64,000 bases of DNA from Morchella semilibera (Eukaryota > Ascomycota > Pezizomycetes > Pezizales > Morchellaceae). Under the pieces are notes generated by a model, which worked only from the letters and a program-made list of their open reading frames with translations, ran no database searches and had not been told where the DNA came from. Of this stretch, positions 1 to 7,522 are shown in pieces. The translations under genes and the position numbers were made by a program. The stretch spans positions 2,782,588 through 2,846,587 of the forward strand of contig CM018603.1 of NCBI GenBank assembly GCA_009192285.1, written 5' to 3'. The stretch's first letter is position 1, and each line of letters starts with the position of its first letter.

Positions 1-415
1 AAGCCACCTTACTAAGCCCTGGGCCCGCATATAGTGCCTCCGTCCCCACCTCCGTCTCCGCCGTAATAGCCATCTCCACTTCCGCCGCCGCCGCCGCCAA
101 ACAGCGGTTTTGATCGTCCAATTGAGGCGTCCATATATCCTGGCCCTCTAGGGGCACGATATCTTCTACATATGGCTCTAATTCAGGCTCTGAATCGGGC
201 TCAATCTCGACGTCTGCGGGTGTATAATCAGCCTCTTCAGCCTCTCCAGCCTCTTCAACCTCCTCAACGTTCGGAAAGGGGGGGTATGCTTCTAGAAGCT
301 GTGAATTGTGACGCTCTAAAGCTTCCCTTCGTCGACGTTGAGCTGAAGGCTCTCTCCTATGAATAGGCGTCCTTTTCGCGTTAGATAAAGCATTCTGGAT
401 ATCACGTGAGCTCAT
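1..415 (-). CDS. Uncharacterised acidic protein, N-terminal part (continues past the window edge)
   Basis: Reading the minus strand from the ATG at 415 gives 138 codons with no stop to the window edge. It starts MSSRDIQNALSNAKRTPIHR, followed by an Arg-rich stretch (about residues 28-42), then a strongly acidic Glu/Ala stretch (about 55-100), and near the edge an Ala run and Glu/Thr-rich text. Codon use is regular and the frame is clean, so I take it as coding although no family is recognised. It is divergent from the spliced gene at 682-2081, leaving a 266 bp shared upstream region with a foldback. The start is the first in-frame ATG; the frame stays open a little further upstream, so a longer start or an upstream exon is possible. 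The low-complexity acidic composition suggests a disordered, perhaps nuclear, protein (inference). Confidence 0.5.
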   Translation of the reverse strand, partial: MSSRDIQNALSNAKRTPIHRREPSAQRRRREALERHNSQLLEAYPPFPNVEEVEEAGEAEEADYTPADVEIEPDSEPELEPYVEDIVPLEGQDIWTPQLDDQNRCLAAAAAEVEMAITAETEVGTEALYAGPGLSKVA

Positions 416-681
416 ATGTGGCGATAGTCGATGAAGATGAGTGGTGGAGTTGATGAAGATGAAGATGGGTGGGAGTCGACAGAGATTTTACTAAGTCCAT
501 ATCCCTAACCCTTAGTGCATTTGCTTACCTCAGCAAAGCAACTGCACTAAGGGTTAGGGGTAAGATCTCTGCTTACCCCTCACTAGTGCCTCCTCGGCCT
601 CCTCCACCGACTAGTGCCTCCTCCACCTCCACCACATTTAGCCTAATCATCAACTCCACCACCTTATCTGCCTAATCAGCG
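416..681. promoter_or_regulatory. Shared upstream region of a divergent gene pair
   Basis: This 266 bp gap separates the two divergent start codons. It contains short GAAGATGA-type repeats (about 430-472), the foldback at 481-580, and a CT-rich stretch (about 590-660) of repeated CCTCCACC and TAGTGCCTCC motifs just before the plus-strand start. No clear TATA box is visible. A regulatory role is inferred from position only. Confidence 0.4.
481..580. repeat. Compound foldback with telomere-like arms
   Basis: Bases 503-526 pair with 536-559 at 23 of 24 positions around a 9-nt loop. The arm begins CCCTAACCCTTAGTGCA, so each arm carries a telomere-like CCCTAA/TTAGGG unit. Outside this, 481-491 pairs with 560-570 at 10 of 11 positions, and a second perfect 9-bp hairpin (AGGGGTAAG, 556-564 with 572-580) shares the right arm. 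The two hairpins are mutually exclusive. It could be a small foldback transposon or a structured regulatory site. Confidence 0.7.
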
Positions 682-2081
682 ATGCCGCCAAATATGAGCC
701 AATCGGAGAAGGATCCCGTTGAGATTATCGAGAGGACTATCAAAATTAGTGTATGTAGGCACCCTCTTCTCTTAGTAATCAACGGAGATTAACGATAATA
801 CATAGACTCCAAGATTCTGGCGTACACGTGATATCATGGCTTTGGTTAATATGTGGGATCAGCTCGCGGGACCTACAGAGCGTCCTTCAGAGTCTCTGGA
901 GCTTATTCAATCGCTCATTAAGCAAGAGGAGCCTGCTAGGAAGAAGCCCAAGAAGAATGATGATTCGTTCAACACGGGAGAGCAACTCAAAATCAACATC
1001 CTGTATAAAAACGCCAAAAAGCATATGATTCGTTACTTCACGGTGCAATCCCCGGATTCACTAATCGCGGATGTCTTTGGGGAGGATTATAAGAGCAAAG
1101 AGCCCTACAAACATGTCATAATCAGGAAACGTATGCTTAACGTGGTGTACCAAACCAAACACAGTACACTAGATTACGCTAGGAGGCACGTGGAAGCCGC
1201 CGTACAGAAAGGGGGTAGGCCAATCAAAACTAGTCGGGATGAAGAGACGATTAGGGAGCACTTCAACACGCTATACAGCGTAGAGAATCTCTTGGCGGTT
1301 TTCTTCTGGATCGAGCCGATTATCGATTTGGGGAAGTGCCCCAAAAGAGTCCACGCCTTCCTACACAGTACGATAATCCATCCACATCCTTTTGAATATC
1401 CAGCTAATCTCCACCACAGATGCATACGCTAATCTCTGCATGTTTATGAAATTCCATATCGAGGATAAAAACTCCGCAAAATGGAATCGTGAAGCGTTAA
1501 TCCTATACTGGGATAGATTGGGCCAATCAAAGTGCTGGGATAATGTGAAGCTCGAGCACTTCATCCTAAAGGAGCCCAAAATCAAGAAGGGTAAATCTAA
1601 GATCGGGGACGAGCGTAACTACGCCCCAATGGATGTTGATACTAGATATAACGTCACCAACACACCTTACGAGATATCCTCTGATATTGATCACGATTCC
1701 GGCGGCGAAGATATCGCACCAGCCGGTGTACGCACCTCCACCAGCGTACGCACCTCCACCGGCGTACGCACCTCCACCGGCGTACGCACCTCCACCGGCG
1801 TACGCACCTCCACAGGCGTACGCACCTCCGCTGCCGTACACCGCCGGAGTGCTTCTGGAAGCCTGCCCAGTGCTTCACAGCTTAGGAACGCCCCATCGTT
1901 CCCAACAAGCAACTCAAAAACGCCCCGTCGTCGTAGGGTTTTACGGCGTGAAGAGGAGCGGGATGAAGAGGAGCAAGAGCTAGAGGAGGATGGGGAGAAA
2001 GAGCTAGAGGAGGATGGGGAGAAAGAGCTAGAGGAGGATGAGGAGGTTTCTGAAGGAGGGACCGAAGAAACGCAGTACTAA
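682..2081 (+). CDS. Uncharacterised three-exon fungal protein with C-terminal repeats
   Basis: Exons are 682-750, 806-1367 and 1420-2081. Intron 1 (751-805, 55 nt) has donor GTATGT and acceptor CATAG. Intron 2 (1368-1419, 52 nt) has donor GTACGA, a CTAAT branch-like site and acceptor CACAG. Both splices keep the frame and give 430 residues. Exon 2 stays in frame from 806 through the ATG at 836, which supports the upstream exon over an internal start. Residues about 1-280 look globular, with a KKPKK basic patch and aromatic-rich segments such as AVFFWIEPI. After that comes an acidic linker, six VRTSTG-like hexapeptides and a Glu-rich tail of repeated EEDGEKEL. No family is recognised. The basic patch and charged tail suggest a nuclear protein (inference). 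Confidence 0.6.
1728..1835 (+). repeat. Six-copy 18-bp coding minisatellite
   Basis: Six head-to-tail copies of an 18-bp unit beginning GTACGCACCTCCACCGGC encode VRTSTG-type hexapeptides within the last exon of the 682-2081 gene. Because the unit is a multiple of three with no stop in several frames, copy-number changes keep the protein frame. A second in-frame repeat of 24 bp (EEDGEKEL) follows at about 1975-2040. Confidence 0.85.
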
Positions 2082-2404
2082 TATCATACTACACCCATAC
2101 CATATCATACACGTGTCTGCGCATATCTAATATCATACTATACCCCATACTATCTCATCACATCTCTACTATCATACTATACCCACTATACACATCTCTA
2201 CGCATATCTAATACCATACTATACCCACTATACACATCTCTACGCATATCTAATACCATACTATACCCACTATACACATCTCTACGTATATCTAATACCA
2301 TACTATACCCACTATACACATCTCTACGCATATCTAATATCATACTAAGCACTGTATATCTAATACTGGGCAAGAGTGTTTTTTTTTGACGACGCCTGTA
2401 TACT
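2082..2404. repeat. 42-bp minisatellite downstream of the spliced gene
   Basis: About four direct copies of a 42-bp unit (core CCATACTATACCCACTATAC) lie at about 2163-2345, with diverged copies on both sides. The sequence is AT-rich with no credible gene. A short T run (about 2381-2388) leads into the next block. Confidence 0.85.
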
Positions 2405-2600
2405 ACATATTCACTAAACACCGTGTACTAAACACCATACTATATCATACACATGTTTACGCATATCTGATACCGGGAAAGAGTGTTTTTTTGACGACTT
2501 CTGTATACTACATCTTATTCACTAAACACCGTGTACTACTAAACACCGTGTATAAAAACCATACTATATCATACGCATGTTTACGCATATCTTATACCGG
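2405..2600 (+). repeat. Block R, left copy (inverted partner at 4497-4706)
   Basis: Two imperfect direct copies of a ~110 bp unit contain ACTAAACACCGTGTAC, CATACACATGTTTACGCATA and a GAAAGAGTGTTTTTTT motif. The reverse complement of 4497-4706 aligns along the whole block. The two inverted copies bracket 2601-4496, which holds the TTAGGG-bearing repeats and the four-copy array. Confidence 0.8.
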
Positions 2601-2700
2601 GAAAGAGTGTGAGTCATCGCTAGGAGTGGGTTAGGGTTTGGAAGGAGGGTGAGTCATCGCTGGGAGTGGGTTAGGGTTTGGAAAGAGGGTGAGTCATCAC
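2601..2700 (+). repeat. 40-bp repeat with GGGTTAGGGTTT
   Basis: Two full copies (2601-2640, 2641-2680) and half of a third contain both TGAGTCATC and GTGGGTTAGGGTTTGG. The TTAGGG is an interstitial telomere-like motif of about two units per copy, not a telomere. Confidence 0.8.
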
Positions 2701-2885
2701 TACGGCTTACTTAAGGTCATCTCTACGGCTTCATCTCTCTTACACCTTCCTTTTCCACTACACCTTTTCCGTTACACCACACCTTTCCCACTACACTACA
2801 CCTTCTCCACTACACCTTCTCTACTACACCTTTACTAATCTCCATGTCTATTTAGTCTCTACGCCTAAGTCGATGCTACAAACAA
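2701..2885. other. CT-rich spacer with ACTACACCTTYYCC repeats
   Basis: This is a degenerate short tandem array of CTACACCTTCTCC-like units (about 2740-2835) followed by about 50 bp of plain sequence. No gene is seen. Confidence 0.6.
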
Positions 2886-4387
2886 CGTTTAAAGGTGGGT
2901 TACATCCCCACTTAGTCTCTTTTGGATTGATACACGCTCCGACGAGGGAGGGGGGGCAAACAGCAGTCCCTCAAATGACATCTAACGTGGGTACTATTAA
3001 ACGCCGCTGTACGGGCAGCCGCGGGTACTAATACAGAGCACTGACATGTACACTGCTGGATGCGTTCCCAACCTTTGAGGCATGCGTAGTATGCGTCTGC
3101 AGATTAGTGAAAGCCTGGAGCGCGTCATTGCCTAGCAAGAGTCGTCTACGGAGCCGACACGAGTCTGAATTAGGGAATCCGTTCGAGGCTAACCTTTTTT
3201 TTTTTTTTAGATATATCTATATCCTACGCCCAGCCCTACCAAACTCGGACGTTTAAAGGTGGGTTAACCCCCACTTAGTCTCTCGGATTCATACACGCTC
3301 TGACGAGGGGCAAACAGCAGTCCCTCAAATGATATCTAACGTGGGTACTATTAAACGCCGCTGTACGGGCAGCCGCGGGTACTAATACAGAGCACTGACA
3401 TGTACACTGCTGGATGCGTTCCAACCTTTTAGGCATGCGTAGTATGCGTCTGCAGGTTAGTGAAAGCCTGTAGGGCGTCATTGCCTAGCAAGAGCCGACA
3501 CGAGTCTGAATTAGGGAATCTGTTCGAGGCTAACTTTTTTTTTTAGATATATATTTCTATATCCTACGCCCAACCCGACCAAACGACGTTTAAAGGTGGG
3601 TTACATCCCCACTTAGTCTCTTTTGGATTGATACACGCTCCGACGAGGGAGGGGGGCAAACAGCAGTCCCTCAAATGACATCTAACGTGGGTACTATTAA
3701 ACGCCGCTGTACGGGCAGCCGCGGGTACTAATACAGAGCACTGACATGTACACTGCTGGATGCGTTCCCAACCTTTGAGGCATGCGTAGTATGCGTCTGC
3801 AGATTAGTGAAAGCCTGGAGCGCGTCATTGCCTAGCAAGAGTCGTCTACGGAGCCGACACGAGTCTGAATTAGGGAATCCGTTCGAGGCTAACCTTTTTT
3901 TTTTTTAGATATATCTATATCCTACGCCCAGCCCTACCAAACTCGGACGTTTAAAGGTGGGTTAACCCCCACTTAGTCTCTCGGATTCATACACGCTCCG
4001 ACGAGGGGCAAACAGCAGTCCCTCAAATGATATCTAACGTGGGTACTATTAAACGCCGCTGTACGGGCAGCCGCGGGTACTAATACAGAGCACTGACATG
4101 TACACTGCTGGATGCGTTCCCAACCCTCCGAGGCTGCGTAGTATGTATCTGTCGATTTGTGAAAAGGTTCGGGGCAGTGGGAGCCCCGGGCTGATCTGCA
4201 TGCGGGCCTCCTTGCTACTCGTCCCTCCATGACGTTTCCGAACACGCCAAGTCCCCCTATTGTATGGTATGCAATATTGGTTGTGTTCGGAAACGTCATG
4301 GAGGGACGAGTAGCAAGAGTCCGCAGAATGACACGAATCTGAATTAGAGAGTCCGTTCGAGGCTAAGGTTTTTTTAGATATCCTACG
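2886..4387. repeat. Four-copy array of ~350 bp units, organised as two dimers
   Basis: Units begin at CGTTTAAAGGTGGGTTA at 2886, 3250, 3587 and 3948. Copies 1 and 3 are nearly identical, and copies 2 and 4 share their own variants near the unit start (GGTTAACCCCCACTTAG). The true period is therefore a 701-bp dimer, which implies duplication of a two-unit block. Each unit ends with a GTTCGAGGC motif, like the core of a tRNA B box, followed a few bases later by a T run (14 T at most) as in a Pol III terminator, then ATATATCTATATCCTACGC. Copy 4 holds a foldback insertion. No A box or tRNA fold is convincing, so a Pol III or SINE-like origin is only a suggestion. Confidence 0.8.
4211..4317. repeat. 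Foldback with perfect 35-bp inverted arms
   Basis: Bases 4211-4245 are the exact reverse complement of 4283-4317 (35 of 35) around a 37-nt spacer. The arm starts CTTGCTACTCGTCCCTCC. It interrupts copy 4 of the array at a point where the other copies read GCCTAGCAAGAG, and its right arm ends in the local TAGCAAG. This fits either a miniature inverted-repeat element or a templated local inversion-duplication. Confidence 0.85.
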
Positions 4388-4496
4388 CGAAACTATCACC
4401 GAATCAAGCACCGCAGCGAATCAAGCAGGTACGGCACCCTAGCCTAGCAAAAGACGCGTGATTGGAAAGAGCTCGTTTTACTTGGTATTCGATATG

Positions 4497-4706
4497 CATA
4501 GTCATGTGTATGATACAGTATGGTGTTTATACACGGTGTTTATACACGGTGTTTAGTACACAGTGGTGTTTAGTAGATAAGATATAGTATATAGAAGTCA
4601 TCAAAAAAACACTCTTTCTCCGTATCAGAAATGCGTAAACATGTGTATGATAGAGTATGGTGTTTATATATGGTGTTTAGTACACGGTGTTTAGTGAATA
4701 AGATGT
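4497..4706 (-). repeat. Block R, right copy (inverted relative to 2405-2600)
   Basis: On the minus strand this shows the same CTAAACACCGTGTAC, ACACATGTTTACGCAT and AAAGAGTGTTTTTTTGA motifs as 2405-2600, in the same order. It closes the 2.3 kb bracketed segment. Confidence 0.8.
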
Positions 4707-4916
4707 GAGTTTTCAATAATCTTATTTATTGACCCACGCTCCCCCCCCTAAACAGCCTTAATTAAGCCGGATCGGGCACTAAAAAGCTACCAAATATCAG
4801 GCATATTACCTAATCAGGGTAAATTAAGGCGTATTTTGCATAAAAGAGATATATAAGGTCTTTATTAGCTCTAGGTCGCTAACTAAGCCTGATAGGAATA
4901 TCCGTTCCGGCGTTAA
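4707..4916. other. Spacer with no recognised feature
   Basis: AT-rich sequence with a run of nine C at about 4741. No frame or repeat is recognised. The 5' truncation point of Ty3-1 lies at its right end. Confidence 0.4.
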
Positions 4917-6868
4917 AGTATGTATCGGCAGGGATACTATCACAACGAGATGATGAAGGAATCCTGCACCCGGTTGCCTTTTTCTCCAAGACACACTCAC
5001 CAGCAGAATGCAATTACGAGATTTACGACAAGGAGTTGTTGGCCATTATTCGTTGCTTTGAGGAATGGAGACCTCATTTGGAGACAGCTCAATTTCAAGT
5101 CAAAGTACTTACAGATCATCGCAATCTTGAGTACTTTATGTCGACTAAATTGTTGAATAGACGCCAAACTCGTTGGGCAGAGTTTCTATCTCGGTTTAAT
5201 TTTATGATTCAGTACAGGCCGGGGAAGCAGGGAAGGAAGGTTGATATTTTGACCAGAAGACCTAAGGATTTACCTAAGGAAGGGGATGAGAGATTGAAGC
5301 AACAAAGCCGAGTGGTTTTGAAGAAGGAGAATTTGGATTTTAAGATAAGTTTGTTAGCGGGTTCTTTGGCAAATGAACCCGCTGAAGGATCGTCTCCCGT
5401 ACTTGATTTGTTTAACAAAGCTTACCAGAGTGATAGCTTTCCAAACAAAATCCTATCCATGCTCCGAGATGGCGCTCGACAATCAAAAGAGATTTCGTTG
5501 GCTGAGTGCAAGGAGAGCCAGGAGGGGCTATTGCTTTATCGGAATACACTCTATGTCCCTGATTACGATGAACTTAAACTCTATTTGTTACGAGAATACC
5601 ACAATAAACCCTCCGCGGGACATCCTGGACGATCAAAGACTTTGGAACTTCTCAGCCTGGAATATTATTGGCCGACCATGCGGAAATATACAGATCGTTA
5701 TGTCCAGAATTGTCATACCTGTCGGCGAAGTAAGACGACTCATAATCCCCTACAAGGAGTTCTGCGCCCATTATTGGTGCCCAAAGGACCTTGGACGGAT
5801 GTTATGATGGATTTTGTAACGGGACTTCCGGAGAGTCATGGATTTAATGCTATTCTGGTAGTGGTGGATCGGTTGACAAAGATGAAACATTTGATTCCCA
5901 CGACGGAGAAGGTTAACGCCAGGGATCGGTCTCATCTATACCTGGAGCAGGTATGGAAGTTACATGGGCTACCAGAGACTATTGTCTCCGATCGAGGGAC
6001 ACAGTTTACTGCTGAATTTTGGAAAGTTCTCTGCGAACGGCTGGAGATTACCCCTCGTTATTCCACAGCATTTCATCCTCAGACCGATGGACAAACAGAA
6101 ACGACCAATGCGATTATGGAACAGTACCTCCGTAGTTATGTATCATATCAACAGGATAACTGGGTGGATTTTTTACCTCTGGCTGAATTTGCTACTAATA
6201 ATCATATCTCCGAAACTACTAATATGTCCCCCTTTCAGGCTAATTATGGGAGACATCCGAGGATGACATTCGGACCCTTACAGCACGGACAGACGGTGAA
6301 CGAGGACCAGGCTAATGGGCTGGCACGAGAGATGTCTCAGGTGTTTGATTTTCTGAAAAGCGAGATGTTCAGGGCGCAGAAGATACAGGAGGAGATGGCC
6401 AATTTACACCGGACTCCGGCGCCTCGATATGCGGTTGGCGATTATGTCTGGCTTTCGACTCGAAATATTGAAACAAAGCGACCCTCGAAAAAACTTGATT
6501 GGAAACAAATTGGTCCATACCCGGTCAAACGAATTGTGAGCCCTTACGCCTACGAGTTGGAATTACCTGCCTCTATGAAAATACATCCGGTATTCCATGT
6601 TTCATTATTACTGCCGACAATTGGGGATCCTATTCCCGAACAAATTGTTGAACCACCCCCACCGGTGGAAGTTGAAGGAGAGACTGAATGGGAAGTAGCA
6701 GAGATATTGGATTCGCGGAGGAGGGGGCGACGGGTGGAGTACTTGGTCAAATATGCTGGATATGACGAACCATCCTGGCAACCTTCGGGTGATTTGAAGC
6801 ATAGTCCTGATATTAGGAAGGTATTTCACGATCAATATCCTTCAAAACCTCGGCCTATCAGGAGCTAG
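4917..6868 (+). pseudogene. Ty3-1 pol remnant: RNase H end, integrase, chromodomain
   Basis: Parts in order: RNase H end ([13 protein letters not shown] type, ~5030), H2C2-type integrase zinc finger (HLHRLSP-independent; NCHTCRR at ~5710), the integrase core ([10 protein letters not shown] at ~5800, SDRGTQF at ~5990) and a C-terminal chromodomain ([10 protein letters not shown]...[12 protein letters not shown] at ~6690-6780). A chromodomain marks the chromovirus branch of Ty3/gypsy and is known to direct integration to chosen chromatin. This is a fossil, truncated at its 5' side. Confidence 0.85.
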
Positions 6869-6889
6869 GCCCTTGGAGGGGACCTGATC

Positions 6890-7522
6890 TGTCCCGGCGT
6901 CTTGGCAGTCGTCCCGATAGTTCGGTAGGCGATGTACGGTTGTGGTTGTTAGGGTAATGTTAAGCGAGGGGGGAGAGTATGAGGTGGAGGCTGTCGTCAT
7001 TAGGTTCTAGGAGGTTCGATGACGTGATGGATTGGTAATGTAGAATAGCAGAGATGGTGGGGAGGATTACGAGGTGTGGTAGCGACGGGTTTCTATGAGG
7101 TTCTATGAGTGAACGTGTGAGTCATAGCGGACTAGTGGAGGAGGTGTGTTAAATAGCGGGGATAGATGTTTTTCTTAGTTCTTTCTTTCTTTTCTCTCTG
7201 TCTCGTCTTCCTGTTATCTCGGTACATAGGAATCTACTCCTATTTCTAAAAGCCATAGCCTCTCGTACCAAAGACTCGATCCTCTGACAAGAGGACTCTC
7301 ATAGTATCTCTCATCGTTTTCGTTGAGGTCCATCTGGTCCTCACCTTTCCTGCTCTGTGCTCCTGTGCCCTTGCTCTTGCCTTTGTCTTCGCCAGTGCCT
7401 GTGCTTGTGCCTGCCCGGCGTTGTCCCTGTCTTCATCGGCCCCCTCGTCGAGTACACTGTGCTCCTCGAGTCTCTCTGCGTCATCATTGTCATCTTCTTC
7501 TTCGCGTCGGGTTACTCCGTCA
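6890..7522 (+). repeat. LTR-a, 3' LTR of Ty3-1
   Basis: 633 bp, TGTCCCGGCG...CTCCGTCA. It carries CTATGAGGTTCTATGAG, a TGAGTCA site (7118-7124), a TTAAATA box (~7147), a CT-rich start region and a degenerate TGCCTTTG-type hexamer run (~7370-7420). It resembles the complete copies at 55503-56132 and 58390-59019. Confidence 0.85.

Larger units (their letters stand above)
4917..7522 (+). mobile_element. Ty3-1: 5'-truncated Ty3/gypsy chromovirus fossil
   Basis: Sequence matching Ty3-4 and Ty3-6 begins abruptly inside the RNase H region at about 4917. It continues through integrase and chromodomain to a 3' LTR of family LTR-a (6890-7522). The 5' LTR, gag, protease and reverse transcriptase regions are absent. 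The right end abuts the integrase region of Ty3-2, so this element, or at least its LTR, inserted into Ty3-2. The left half of both was later lost. The remaining pol part looks largely open. Confidence 0.85.

Noticed and set aside
503-559. Telomere end
   Set aside because: TTAGGG occurs as one or two units inside inverted or tandem repeats with gene sequence on both sides, not as a terminal array.
1566-1912. Antisense and alternate-frame proteins over the 18-bp repeat
   Set aside because: A repeat unit of 18 bp without stops opens all frames; only the spliced plus frame continues outside the repeat.
3100-3210. tRNA gene at the T-run end of the array unit
   Set aside because: GTTCGAGGC resembles a B box, but no A box at the right distance and no acceptor or anticodon stem could be drawn.
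2886-4387. CRISPR-like repeat array or rRNA spacer array
   Set aside because: Units of ~350 bp are nearly identical throughout with no spacers, the organism is eukaryotic, and no rRNA sequence is seen.
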